A stretch of 64,000 nucleotides of DNA from Parasphingopyxis marina (GTDB lineage: Bacteria; Pseudomonadota; Alphaproteobacteria; Sphingomonadales; Sphingomonadaceae): NCBI RefSeq assembly GCF_014237875.1, contig NZ_JACJVJ010000002.1, forward strand, positions 959,300 to 1,023,299, written 5' to 3'. Shown piece by piece: positions 36,062 to 44,934 of the stretch (the stretch's first letter is position 1; each line of letters opens with the position of its first letter). Under the pieces are notes generated by a model. The model was not told the DNA's origin. It did not search any database and saw only the letters and a program-made list of their open reading frames with translations. A program made the translations under genes and the position numbers.

Positions 36062-36799
36062 ATGGAACTGAAGGTCAAGCGCCAACGCTATGACGATGCA
36101 TCGCTGATCGAGCGTGGCGAGGCCCGGGCGAAGAATGTCGTCAACAAACTGAAGCTCGACCCTGAAACACTGCGCGGCAAGCGGTTTCTGGAGATTGGCT
36201 GCGGCTTCGGAGAGTTTTGCGCAGCGATCGAAGATCTGTTCGGCGCGGCGGCGGTGGGCGTGGATCCGACGCCCCGCTCGCTCAAGGGGCCGTTCGCGGA
36301 CCGACCCTTCTACAAAAGGATCGACATTACCAGCGACGAAGCGCTCACGCTCGGCCAGTTCGATCACGCGGCCTCTTTCGATGTTTTGGAGCATGTCGAA
36401 AATCCGAAAAGGGCGCTCGAAAACATCTTCGCCATGCTGAAGCCCGGCGGCACGGCGTTCCTGAAATATAATCTTCATCGCGGCGCGAGCGCATCGCACC
36501 TGATCCACCAGACCGGAGTGCCCTGGTGCCATCTCGTCATGTCCGACGAAGAGATCGAGGCGCTCACCCTGGAGCGGACCGGCGAAGCGCGAAAGCCGGC
36601 CTGGGTCAACAAGGCGACCTATGCGCACTATCTGATCTGGTTCGAAGAAATCGGCTTCATCCGCCGCAAAACGCATTACGTCACCTACCCTATGGAACCC
36701 GCCTTCTACGAGCAACACCGCGAAAAGCTCGAACGCTATCCGATGGACGATCTTGAGAAGAATTTCATGGTCGTCACCGTAGAAAAGCCCGGCGCCTAG
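36062..36799 (+). CDS. Class I SAM-dependent methyltransferase
   Basis: A protein of 245 residues with a clear SAM motif I (FLEIGCGFGEFCAAIEDLFG) and motif after it (HAASFDVLEHVENPKRALENI, LKPGGTAFLKYN). It belongs to the Methyltransf_11/23-like superfamily. It starts 16 bases after the preceding methyltransferase gene and ends only 3 bases before the convergent sulfotransferase stop. The substrate is unknown; its neighbours suggest a surface glycan or lipid tailoring role. Confidence 0.83.
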   Translation: MELKVKRQRYDDASLIERGEARAKNVVNKLKLDPETLRGKRFLEIGCGFGEFCAAIEDLFGAAAVGVDPTPRSLKGPFADRPFYKRIDITSDEALTLGQFDHAASFDVLEHVENPKRALENIFAMLKPGGTAFLKYNLHRGASASHLIHQTGVPWCHLVMSDEEIEALTLERTGEARKPAWVNKATYAHYLIWFEEIGFIRRKTHYVTYPMEPAFYEQHREKLERYPMDDLEKNFMVVTVEKPGA

Positions 36800-36802
36800 A
36801 TT

Positions 36803-37606
36803 TTATTGGCGCAGGCGCGCGGCCGGAATGCCCGTCAGCCGGCGCGTTTGCGCGAAATCCTCGGAAAACAGGCTGGCAAGTTCGCGCCGGATGCCGGGAT
36901 CGAGAGGACCGCCGCCGATCTTCTTCTGCGTCGAGCCGACGCGCGGCATCGTCGGCCGCGGCAGCTCCACGCCCAGCCATGCGGCCAGATCCGCGCAGAC
37001 GGTGCGGTTCTTTTCGACGATATCGTCGAACGCGATGATCTTCACATACCCAGCAGGAAAAACGTCCAGATAGCGCCGGACGGCGTCGTGATAGAAGCTG
37101 TGGCGCATATTCGCGACCGGGTGCCAGAAACGCGGCGGCTCGAAATCCGTATCGTAGCGCTCCAGCCCCTCGCGGAAATAGGCGTTGATGTCGTCATTCT
37201 TATGGTGCGGATAATGGTGCCTATAGTGCGACACCGCGCGCCGGACCGGATTGCGCAACTGGATGACGATCCGGCAATCGCCGCACAGCGCCTTGATCCG
37301 TCCGGGCGCTTCGGGGCTGTGGAGATATTGCGGGGAAATTTCGCCGCGAAAGCGCGCCGCTTCGCCGCCCAGGAAGAATTGCAGATATTCGGCGTCGGTC
37401 ATCCGGTCATAGCGGCTGGAGAAATAGGCGATCTCCTTGACCGGGCTCATGCGGATGTCCGGGGTATGTTCCAGCAGGTGATAGAGGGCGGTCGTGCCCG
37501 AGCGCGCGGCGCCCACGCCGATCAGGTTCGGCGGCTTCGGGGCCGCGTCCGGATAGCGCGCAGCAAGCTCCGTCCTCCAGGAAAGCAGTTCGTCGAGAGT
37601 GGGCAT
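36803..37606 (-). CDS. Sulfotransferase family protein, second copy in the cassette
   Basis: A protein of 267 residues with the canonical 5'-phosphosulfate loop (GVGAARSGTTALYHLLEHTP) and the 3'-phosphate-binding IVIQLRNPVRRAVSHYRHHYP. It keeps the C-terminal domain (AWLGVELP). It transfers sulfate from PAPS to a sugar, lipid or small molecule; substrate not readable. It is convergent with the SAM methyltransferase at 36062, only 3 bases apart. UbiG lies 36 bases upstream on the same strand, so they may be co-transcribed. Confidence 0.9.
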   Translation of the reverse strand: MPTLDELLSWRTELAARYPDAAPKPPNLIGVGAARSGTTALYHLLEHTPDIRMSPVKEIAYFSSRYDRMTDAEYLQFFLGGEAARFRGEISPQYLHSPEAPGRIKALCGDCRIVIQLRNPVRRAVSHYRHHYPHHKNDDINAYFREGLERYDTDFEPPRFWHPVANMRHSFYHDAVRRYLDVFPAGYVKIIAFDDIVEKNRTVCADLAAWLGVELPRPTMPRVGSTQKKIGGGPLDPGIRRELASLFSEDFAQTRRLTGIPAARLRQ

Positions 37607-37642
37607 GCAGGGTCCTTGGAAGCTCGTCGGCCGGGGCGCGGC

Positions 37643-38383
37643 CTATCCGGTTTTCCGGGCCGTCACCAGATAGTTGAGCGCCGTCCGGCTGGAAATCTCG
37701 AAACCGCGCAGCGGCGAGAAGCCGAGGCCGGAGATGTCCCCGACAACAAGGCCCGCCTCTTCCAGCAACGCCGTCAGCTCTTCGGGCGTCAGGAACTTGT
37801 TCCAGTCGTGCGTCCCTCGGGGGATGAGGCCGAGCCCCTCGCCCACCGTGATCATCGCGATCCGCGAGGCGGCGGTGCGGTTGGGCGTCGACATGACGAG
37901 CAGGCCATCGGACGCCAGCGCATCGGCGATGCCCTGCACGAACGCCGCGGGATCGGCGACATGCTCGACCACCTCCATGCAGGTGATAAGATCATAGGAT
38001 CCCGACGCCGCTTCGATCCCGCCAGCTCGATAGTCGATGACGAGGCCGGTCTCCGCCGCATGGGCCCTGGCCGCCTCGATATTCTCCGGCGCCGCGTCGA
38101 TGCCGGTAACGGCCGCCCCCAGCCGCGCCAGCGGTTCGGCGAGCAGCCCGGCGCCGCAGCCGATATCCAGTGCGCGCTTGCCGGCGAGCGGGTTGCGTTC
38201 ATGCTCGTCGATCCCCCAATGCCGGTTCACCGCATCGCGGATATAGCCCAGCCGCGAGGGGTTGAGCTTGTGGAGCATCGCCGAAGACCCCTTGGGATCC
38301 CACCAGTCGGCGGCCTGCTTGCCGAAATGTTCGGCTTCCTTCGGGTCGATGGACGGGGAGGACGAGGCTGCACTTGCGTTCAT
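37643..38383 (-). CDS. ubiG: Ubiquinone biosynthesis O-methyltransferase
   Basis: A protein of 246 residues. It opens with DPKEAEHFGKQAADWWDPKGSSAMLHKLNP, the UbiG signature, then SAM motif I (ALDIGCGAGLLAEPLARLGA) and VEHVADP, STPNRT, RGTHDWNKFLTP. It carries out both O-methylations in ubiquinone synthesis. It is divergent from lysC, 81 bases away, and upstream of the sulfotransferase on the same strand. Length and motifs are typical. Confidence 0.96.
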   Translation of the reverse strand: MNASAASSSPSIDPKEAEHFGKQAADWWDPKGSSAMLHKLNPSRLGYIRDAVNRHWGIDEHERNPLAGKRALDIGCGAGLLAEPLARLGAAVTGIDAAPENIEAARAHAAETGLVIDYRAGGIEAASGSYDLITCMEVVEHVADPAAFVQGIADALASDGLLVMSTPNRTAASRIAMITVGEGLGLIPRGTHDWNKFLTPEELTALLEEAGLVVGDISGLGFSPLRGFEISSRTALNYLVTARKTG

Positions 38384-38464
38384 AATCCGCCCTACCTATC
38401 AGGATCGCGCCCCGCTTCCTATGGGGCAAATGCTAGGTTTCTCGGGGGTATTTCGGACAGTTTA

Positions 38465-39721
38465 ATGGCTCGCATCGTGATGAAATTCGGCGGCACCTCC
38501 ATGGCCGGGATCGAACGGATCCGGGCCGTGGCCGAGCGCGTCAAAAAGGAAGTGGACGCCGGCAACGACGTCGCCGTGATCGTTTCGGCGATGGCCGGAG
38601 AAACCGACCGGCTCGTCCAATTCTGCCGCGAAGCCTCCTCGCTCTACGATCCGCGCGAATATGACGTGGTCGTGGCGAGCGGCGAGCAGGTTTCGGCCGG
38701 GCTGCTGGCGATCATGCTCCAGTCGATGGACGTCACCGCGCGCAGCTGGATGGGCTGGCAGCTGCCGATCAAGACGTCGGAAGCCCATGCCTCGGCGCGG
38801 ATCGCCGGCATCGACACCGATATCCTGGCGAAAGCCATCGAGGGCGGGCAGGTCGCCGTGATCCCCGGCTTCCAGGGCATGACCGAGGAAGGCCGCGTCG
38901 CGACGCTGGGCCGCGGCGGCTCCGACACGTCGGCGGTGGCCGTCGCCGCCGCGATGAAGGCCGATCGCTGCGATATCTATACCGATGTCGACGGCGTCTA
39001 TACGACCGACCCGCGTATCGTGCCGCGCGCGCGCAAGCTGGCCAAGGTTACCTATGAAGAGATGCTGGAGCTCGCCAGCGTCGGCGCCAAGGTGTTGCAG
39101 ACGCGCTCGGTGGGGCTGGCGATGAAACATGGCGTCCCGCTGCAGGTGCTCAGTTCGTTCGAGGACAAGCCCGGCACGATGATCGTCGGCGAAGAGGAAT
39201 TCGAGGAAAGCGAAATGGAAGAACAGCTCATCACCGGTGTCGCCTATGACAAGAACGAGGCGAAGGTCACCCTCACCTCGGTCGCCGACAAGCCCGGCTC
39301 GGTCGCGCATATCTTCACGCCGCTTGCCGAGGCCAATATCAATGTCGACATGATCGTGCAGAATTTCGCGCGCGAAACCGGCAATACCGACGTTACGTTC
39401 ACGGTGCCGCGCGCCGATCTCGCCCGCGCGCTCGACGTGCTCGAAAAGGCGCAGGACAAGATCGGCTATCGCGAAATTTCCAGCGACACCAATATCTGCA
39501 AGGTCTCGGTCGTCGGCGTCGGGATGCGCAGTCATGCGGGCGTCGCCTCCACGATGTTCCAGACGCTCGCCGATCGCGGCATCAACATCATGGCGATCAC
39601 GACATCGGAGATCAAAGTCAGCGTGCTGATCGAGGAGGATTATACCGAACTCGCCGTGCGCGTGCTGCACACCGCCTATGGGCTGGATTCCGAAGACGTT
39701 CCGGCCGAGGAAGGCGCGTGA
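38465..39721 (+). CDS. lysC: Aspartate kinase
   Basis: A protein of 418 residues. It opens MARIVMKFGGTSMAG, the ATP and aspartate-binding segment, and continues with VIPGFQGMTEEGRVATLGRGGSDTSAVAVAAAMKADRCDIYTDVDGVYTTDPR. Two C-terminal ACT domains (about 260-410) are expected to bind lysine or threonine as feedback inhibitors. It makes aspartyl phosphate at the start of the Lys/Thr/Met/DAP pathway. I start at ATG 38465; earlier in-frame codons would run through ubiG. Its stop overlaps the GTG of the next gene (GTGA). Confidence 0.97.
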   Translation: MARIVMKFGGTSMAGIERIRAVAERVKKEVDAGNDVAVIVSAMAGETDRLVQFCREASSLYDPREYDVVVASGEQVSAGLLAIMLQSMDVTARSWMGWQLPIKTSEAHASARIAGIDTDILAKAIEGGQVAVIPGFQGMTEEGRVATLGRGGSDTSAVAVAAAMKADRCDIYTDVDGVYTTDPRIVPRARKLAKVTYEEMLELASVGAKVLQTRSVGLAMKHGVPLQVLSSFEDKPGTMIVGEEEFEESEMEEQLITGVAYDKNEAKVTLTSVADKPGSVAHIFTPLAEANINVDMIVQNFARETGNTDVTFTVPRADLARALDVLEKAQDKIGYREISSDTNICKVSVVGVGMRSHAGVASTMFQTLADRGINIMAITTSEIKVSVLIEEDYTELAVRVLHTAYGLDSEDVPAEEGA

Positions 39722-40764
39722 GCGCTTTCCCGACGACCACGGGCCTCGACACCGTTCGCGCGATGATGGCGCGGGGCTGCGAATTTCTCGGCACCGACTA
39801 TGCGATCATGGGCGGCGCGATGAGCTGGATTTCGGAACGCAATCTCGTCTCGGCCATCTCCAATGCCGGCGGCTTCGGCGTGATCGCCTGCGGGGCGATG
39901 GAACCGCACATGCTCGACACCGAAATCGCCGAGACGAAAAAGCGCACCGACAAGCCGTTCGGTGTGAACCTCATCACCATGCACCCGATGCTCGACGAAC
40001 TGATCGACGTCTGCGCGCGCCATGAAGTCTCCCATATCGTGCTCGCGGGCGGCCTGCCCCCGGGCAAGGCGATCGAGAAGATCAAGGGCTTCGGCGCAAA
40101 GCTTGTCTGCTTCGCCCCGGCGCTTGCGCTAGCGAAAAAGCTCGTCCGCTCCGGCGTCGACGCGCTGGTAATCGAAGGCATGGAGGCCGGCGGCCATATC
40201 GGCCCGGTCAGTACCAGCGTCCTCGCCCAGGAAATACTGCCCGAACTGGCGCAGGAGCTGCCGATCTTCGTTGCCGGCGGCATCGGCCGCGGCACGGCGA
40301 TGCTGGGCTATCTGGAAAGCGGCGCGGCGGGCGTCCAGCTCGGCACGCGTTTCGTTTGCGCCACCGAATGCATCGCGCATGCAAATTTCAAAAAGGCCTT
40401 TATCCGCGCCCCCGCGCGCGACGCGATTGCCAGCACCCAGATCGATCCGCGCCTGCCCGTGATTCCCGTCCGCGCGCTCAAGAACAAGGGCACCGAGGAG
40501 TTCAACCGCAAGCAGATCGAAGTCGCCAAGCTGCTCGACGCCGGCGAAATCGAGATGGGCGAGGCGCAGCTCCAGATCGAACATTTCTGGGCCGGCGCCC
40601 TGAAACGCGCGGTGATCGACGGCGATGTCGAAAACGGATCGATCATGGCCGGGCAGTCGGTCGGCATGGTCAAGGCCGAAGAGCCGGTCGCGGACATCAT
40701 CGCGACGTTGATGCAGGAAGCGGCGACAGCGATCGAGGAACGAAGGGCGGCGACGGCAGCCTGA
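39718..40764 (+). CDS. Nitronate monooxygenase / 2-nitropropane dioxygenase family (FMN)
   Basis: A protein of 348 residues starting at GTG 39718, overlapping the lysC stop (GTGA), so it is probably co-translated with lysC. The FMN-binding TIM barrel shows FLGTDYAIMGGAMSWIS near the N-terminus, LVIEGMEAGGHIGP in the middle and FVAGGIGRGTAMLGYLESGAAGVQLGTRFVCATE. Family members oxidise toxic nitronates (propionate 3-nitronate) or act as FabK-like reductases. The class and link with lysine biosynthesis are unclear; the fusion of expression may be only positional. Confidence 0.88.
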   Translation: MSAFPTTTGLDTVRAMMARGCEFLGTDYAIMGGAMSWISERNLVSAISNAGGFGVIACGAMEPHMLDTEIAETKKRTDKPFGVNLITMHPMLDELIDVCARHEVSHIVLAGGLPPGKAIEKIKGFGAKLVCFAPALALAKKLVRSGVDALVIEGMEAGGHIGPVSTSVLAQEILPELAQELPIFVAGGIGRGTAMLGYLESGAAGVQLGTRFVCATECIAHANFKKAFIRAPARDAIASTQIDPRLPVIPVRALKNKGTEEFNRKQIEVAKLLDAGEIEMGEAQLQIEHFWAGALKRAVIDGDVENGSIMAGQSVGMVKAEEPVADIIATLMQEAATAIEERRAATAA

Positions 40765-40873
40765 TCGCGAAACGCCGCGAAATTATCGGCAAGGCGCTTG
40801 AAAACCGGCTATTTTTACGATTTGTTAACCCTGCGCGCCGTACCGGTAAATCGACAACAGGGGTCGAGTTTGC

Positions 40874-43453
40874 GTGTCGCGCTTTTTCTGCAATCCATTT
40901 TCCGTACCGACAGACCAGCCCGATCTTCTGATCGCGCAAGCCAAGGCCTTCACGCGCCAAATTCCGCTGATGCATGTCGTGCTCCTGGCCAATACCTTGG
41001 CGCTGAGCCTGACGCATCTCTCGGTCGCGCCGCCGTTGCTTGCCGCGACCCCACCCGCACTGATGGCAGTCATCTGCCTTAGCCGTACCTTCGACTGGTG
41101 GCGGCTGCGTCACACCGAGATCGACGCCGCGCTGGCCGAACGCAAGCTCAAGCGGACGATCTGGACGACCCTCGCCCTGGCGCTCGCTTTTCCCAGCTGG
41201 GCGCTGGCATTGCTGCCTTATGGCGATGCCTATCAGCAGGGCCATGTCGTATTCTTTCTCGGGCTTACGATCCTCGCCTGCATCTTCTGCATGATCTATC
41301 TTCGCGGCGCCGCGATACTCACGGCGCTGATCGGCCTTCCGCCCTTTGTCGGCTATCTTGCGCTGTCGAGCGCACCGGTGTTCCAGGCGATCGCGGTGAA
41401 CATGACGATGATCGGCATCATGACGATCTTCATCGCCTTGCGGCAAAACAGGGAGTTCGCCAATCTCGTCGCGTCGCGCCGCGACTTGGCGAGCCAGGCG
41501 GCACAGGCCGAGGCACTCAGTGCGGAACTGAGGCGCAGCAACACCGAACTTCAGATGATCCTCGACAATATCCCGCTTCATATCTTCTACAAGGACGACA
41601 AGAACCGCATCTTGCGCCTGAACAAGGCCGCCGCCCATATGTTCGGCAAGCCGGTCGAGGAAATCGAGGGCCGGAGCACCTACGACCTCCTCCCCCACAA
41701 GGCCAAGGAGGTTCACAAGGACGATCTTGAGGTTATCGAATCCGGGCGACCCCGGCTCGGGCAGGTCGACGTCAATATCCTGCCCGACGGCAGCGAGACC
41801 TGGCTGCGTATCGACAAGGTGCCCTATGTCGATCCGGTATCCGGCGAACGCTTCGTGTTCGCGGCCGTTACCGACATGACCGCGGAAAGACTCGCCTGGG
41901 ACGGCCTGCGCGCGAACGAGGAGCGCTACCGGAGCCTCTACAACAACGCGCCGGTCATGATGCACTCGATCGGGCCCGATTATCGCATCCAGAATGTCAG
42001 CGACCTGTGGCTGGAGACCCTGGGCTATGCCCGCGAAGAGGTGGTCGGCAAACCGGCCACGAAATTCATGGCCGCGGAAACCGCGAAGAAGATCGTACAG
42101 GAATGGCGCCCCGCCTTCCTGCGCGGCGCACCGATCAAAGAGATCGAGATGCAGTTCGTCAAAAAGTCCGGCGAGACGCTCGACGTTCTGGCTTCCGGTT
42201 CTCCGCAGCATGACGAAGAGGGAAAGATCGTGGGCGGTCTGGCCGTGCTTATCGACATCACGGAACGCAAGGCGATCGAAAACCAGCTGCTCCAGGCCCA
42301 GAAGATGGAATCGGTCGGCCAGCTGACCGGCGGCATGGCACATGATTTCAACAATCTGCTCGGTGTCATCATGGGCAATCTCGAACTGGTCGAGCGCAGC
42401 ATCAGCGGCGATCCGGCAACGCAGCGCAGGCTTGCGGCGGCGAGCATGGCCGCCGAGCGCGGCGCCGAACTGACACGGCGGCTGCTCGCCTTTTCGCGCC
42501 AGCAGAAGCTGGAAATCGAAACCGTGTCCCCGGGCGCGATGGTTTCGGACATCGAGCATCTGCTGCGACGGACGCTGGGCGAGAATATCGTCCTAGATTG
42601 CCAATTCGACGCAAACTTGCCGCCGATCTGCGCCGACAGGGTCCAGCTCGAATCGGCCATCCTCAACCTCGCCGTGAACGCCCGCGATGCCATGCCCGAC
42701 GGCGGCACATTGGCGATCAAGGGCGAAACCGTGACCCTCGATACGGATTTCGGCTCACCGGATCTTCCGGTCGATCCCGGCGACTATGTGATGATCGCGG
42801 TGAGCGATACCGGTACGGGCATTCCCGAAGACGTGCTCGCCAAGGTGTTCGAACCCTTTTTCACGACCAAGGAGACCGGCAAGGGCAGCGGCCTAGGCCT
42901 CAGCATGGTGTACGGTTTCATGAAACAGTCGGGCGGCCAGATCCGGATAGCCAGCCGGGCCGGCAGGGGAACCGCGGTCCGCCTCTATCTGCCGGTGGCG
43001 CGCGAAGCCGTGGAAGCGGCGGAAACACGGGCGCGATATGAGAGCCAGACGCGCGTGCCGCAGGAAACGATCCTCGTCGTCGAGGACCAGCCCGATCTGC
43101 GCGCCGTCGCCGTCGAGAATCTCGAACATCTCGGCTACCGGGTCATCGAGGCCGAAAACGGTGTGAGCGGCCTCCAGCGGCTGATCACGCATCCCGAGAT
43201 CGACCTGCTGTTCACCGACGTCGTGATGCCCGGCGGGATCGACGGCACCAAGCTCGCGGAAGCGGCCGCAGCGCTGCGTCCGGACCTGCCGATCGTTTTC
43301 ACCACCGGGTTCGCCGGTCATTCGATGTTCAACGAAAAGGCGCTCGAAGCCCATCGGAACGTCCTGATGAAACCCTATCCCCTGGCCAGCCTGGCGGAAA
43401 AGATCATGGCCGCGCTTCATCCCCAGGAGGGCCGAAGGTCGAGGGCCGCCTAG
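40874..43453 (+). CDS. Membrane hybrid sensor histidine kinase with two PAS domains and a receiver domain
   Basis: A protein of 859 residues starting at GTG. The N-terminal 200 residues contain about six membrane helices without an obvious periplasmic domain. Next are a coiled-coil stretch, two PAS domains (starting at ILDNIPLHIFYKDDKNRI and SLYNNAPVMMHSIGPDY), a HisKA domain with phospho-accepting His in GMAHDFNNLLGVIMGN, an HATPase_c domain (N, G1 and G2 boxes: NLAVNARDAM, DTGTGIPED, GKGSGLGLSMVYGF) and a receiver domain (TILVVEDQPDLR, LLFTDVVMP, VLMKPY). No partner regulator is next to it. The signal is unknown. The stop is followed by 69 bases, then the GNAT gene. Confidence 0.93.
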   Translation: MSRFFCNPFSVPTDQPDLLIAQAKAFTRQIPLMHVVLLANTLALSLTHLSVAPPLLAATPPALMAVICLSRTFDWWRLRHTEIDAALAERKLKRTIWTTLALALAFPSWALALLPYGDAYQQGHVVFFLGLTILACIFCMIYLRGAAILTALIGLPPFVGYLALSSAPVFQAIAVNMTMIGIMTIFIALRQNREFANLVASRRDLASQAAQAEALSAELRRSNTELQMILDNIPLHIFYKDDKNRILRLNKAAAHMFGKPVEEIEGRSTYDLLPHKAKEVHKDDLEVIESGRPRLGQVDVNILPDGSETWLRIDKVPYVDPVSGERFVFAAVTDMTAERLAWDGLRANEERYRSLYNNAPVMMHSIGPDYRIQNVSDLWLETLGYAREEVVGKPATKFMAAETAKKIVQEWRPAFLRGAPIKEIEMQFVKKSGETLDVLASGSPQHDEEGKIVGGLAVLIDITERKAIENQLLQAQKMESVGQLTGGMAHDFNNLLGVIMGNLELVERSISGDPATQRRLAAASMAAERGAELTRRLLAFSRQQKLEIETVSPGAMVSDIEHLLRRTLGENIVLDCQFDANLPPICADRVQLESAILNLAVNARDAMPDGGTLAIKGETVTLDTDFGSPDLPVDPGDYVMIAVSDTGTGIPEDVLAKVFEPFFTTKETGKGSGLGLSMVYGFMKQSGGQIRIASRAGRGTAVRLYLPVAREAVEAAETRARYESQTRVPQETILVVEDQPDLRAVAVENLEHLGYRVIEAENGVSGLQRLITHPEIDLLFTDVVMPGGIDGTKLAEAAAALRPDLPIVFTTGFAGHSMFNEKALEAHRNVLMKPYPLASLAEKIMAALHPQEGRRSRAA

Positions 43454-43522
43454 CGCCATCTCCCGTTGCGCCGGCGACCATGATAGAAGGGCAGCGCTTC
43501 CCTTCGCCGGAGATTGCAGAGC

Positions 43523-44116
43523 ATGACAGCCCCGCCCGAAATCCGCCCCGCCTCCCCCGAGGAGCGCGCCCGCGCCATCGACACCATCGTCCTGGGCTTT
43601 GCCGCCGATCCGCTGTGCCGCTGGATCTGGCCCGAAGGGCAGACCTATCTCTCGGCGATGGCGAAGCTGACCGAAGCCTTTGGCGGCAAGGCGTTCGACG
43701 AGGCTACGGCATACATTACGCCGGATTTCGAGGCGGCGGCGCTCTGGCTGCCGCCGGGCGTCGAGCCCGATGCCGAGACGATGGGCGCGCTCGTCGCCGA
43801 AACCGTGGCGCCCGAACGGCTGGAGGAAATCGGCACCTTCATGGCGATGCAGGACGACTATCATCCCGAGGGCGAACATTGGTACCTGCCGCTGATCGCC
43901 GCCGATCCCGCGCATCTCGGCAAGGGGCTGGGCGGCGCGCTGATGAAGCATGCGCTGGCGGTCTGCGACGAAACCGGCACGACCGCCTATCTGGAAAGCT
44001 CCAACCCGCGCAATATCTCGCTCTACCAGCGCCACGGTTTCGAGATCATGGGCGAAATCCAGCATGGCAGCTCGCCGGTGATGACGCCGATGATCCGGGA
44101 AGCGCGCCAAGGCTAG
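43523..44116 (+). CDS. GNAT family N-acetyltransferase
   Basis: A protein of 197 residues. The C-terminal half holds the acetyl-CoA motif (WYLPLIAADPAHLGKGLGGALMKHALAVC) and the closing YLESSNPRNISLYQRHGFEIMG. The N-terminal part looks like proteins of the YhhY/YoaP kind and is likely cytoplasmic. The substrate is unknown; similar proteins include putative toxin or antibiotic modifiers. I start at ATG 43523, as the upstream TTG adds only three residues. Confidence 0.87.
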   Translation: MTAPPEIRPASPEERARAIDTIVLGFAADPLCRWIWPEGQTYLSAMAKLTEAFGGKAFDEATAYITPDFEAAALWLPPGVEPDAETMGALVAETVAPERLEEIGTFMAMQDDYHPEGEHWYLPLIAADPAHLGKGLGGALMKHALAVCDETGTTAYLESSNPRNISLYQRHGFEIMGEIQHGSSPVMTPMIREARQG

Positions 44117-44170
44117 GGACGGCCGTCATTTCGTGTACAGTCGCCGCTCGCAACCCCGGGAAGGGATCAC

Positions 44171-44353
44171 ATGGCAGAGAAGCGTTTCGAACGGCACAAA
44201 CAGGCCTGGACCAGCGAAGAGACCCAGAAGCTCCACACGCTCGCGCGCAAGGGGATGACCCGCCGCGCCATCGCCAAAGCGCTGACGCGCAGCGAGGAAT
44301 CGGTCAAGGCCAAGGCCAAGGCCGACAGCCTGAAAATCGCCAAGCTGCATTGA
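44171..44353 (+). CDS. Small SANT/Myb-like DNA-binding protein
   Basis: A 60-residue basic protein with a single helix-turn-helix-like SANT/Myb repeat: W19-S-x-E-E beginning (KQAWTSEETQKLHTLARKGM), and R-A-I-A-K-A-L-T-R-S-E-E-S-V-K as the recognition-helix region. It is rich in lysine and short. Similar proteins are common in sphingomonads and other alphaproteobacteria near metabolic genes; function is unproven. The start follows GGGAAGGGATCAC. Confidence 0.75.
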   Translation: MAEKRFERHKQAWTSEETQKLHTLARKGMTRRAIAKALTRSEESVKAKAKADSLKIAKLH

Positions 44354-44487
44354 AATCCGGGGCAGACCGGGCGCCTCGACGCCCCCGGGCTTGGCGAAAC
44401 CATGGCTTTTCCAACTCCTTCAAGGGGTTAGGGAACCAATTCAAAATTTGAAAGTTGTCTTAACCGGTTCATCGAAAGGAACATGTT

Positions 44488-44934
44488 ATGGCAACCACTG
44501 TTACCGATTCCGGTCTTGTGAAGCTTCTCCAGGACCTTGTTCATCTCGATTACGATGCGATCCGGGCCTATGAAGCGGCCATCGACCGGCTTGAAGACGA
44601 CAGCTTCAAATCGACGCTCGCCCGTTATTGCGCGGACCATCGGGCCCATACCGAAAATCTCGGTGCCCATTTGCGGGCGCTCGGCGCGGACGTGCCCGAC
44701 GGCGCGGACTGGAAGAAGATCCTGACCAAGGGCAAGGTCGTCATTGCCGGGCTGATCGGCGACCGCGCCATCCTCGCTGCCATGCTCGCCAATGAGGAAG
44801 TGACCAACAAGGCCTATGAAGCGGCGTTGGAGCATGAGGCCGCGGATCCCGGCGTGCAGCAGACCTTGCGCGCCAATCTCGAGGACGAACGCCGCCATCG
44901 TGCCTGGATCGAAGGGACGCTCGAACGCCTGTGA
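44488..44934 (+). CDS. DUF2383 (PA2169-like) four-helix-bundle protein
   Basis: A protein of 148 residues in the ferritin-like PA2169/DUF2383 family. Helices carry Glu and His of a possible metal site (HLDYDAIRAYEAAIDRLED, CADHRAHTENLGAHL, ANEEVTNKAYEAALEHE, LEDERRHRAWIEGTLE). Function is unknown; related proteins are stress-linked. The start at 44488 follows AAAGGAACATGTT. Its stop overlaps the GTG of the next gene (GTGA), so it is co-translated with the YqcI/YcgG and DUF1989 genes. Confidence 0.88.
   Translation: MATTVTDSGLVKLLQDLVHLDYDAIRAYEAAIDRLEDDSFKSTLARYCADHRAHTENLGAHLRALGADVPDGADWKKILTKGKVVIAGLIGDRAILAAMLANEEVTNKAYEAALEHEAADPGVQQTLRANLEDERRHRAWIEGTLERL

Noticed and set aside
36806-38464. 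In-frame extension ahead of lysC through the ubiG region
   Set aside because: Would place 550 unrelated residues before the lysC start; the aspartate kinase motif begins exactly at ATG 38465.
40697-42559. 620-codon minus-strand frame opposite the hybrid kinase
   Set aside because: Antisense shadow; the opposite strand has clear PAS, HisKA and receiver motifs.
44369-44385. GGGCG/CGCCC inverted repeat after the SANT/Myb gene
   Set aside because: Short stem without a T run; not convincing as a terminator.
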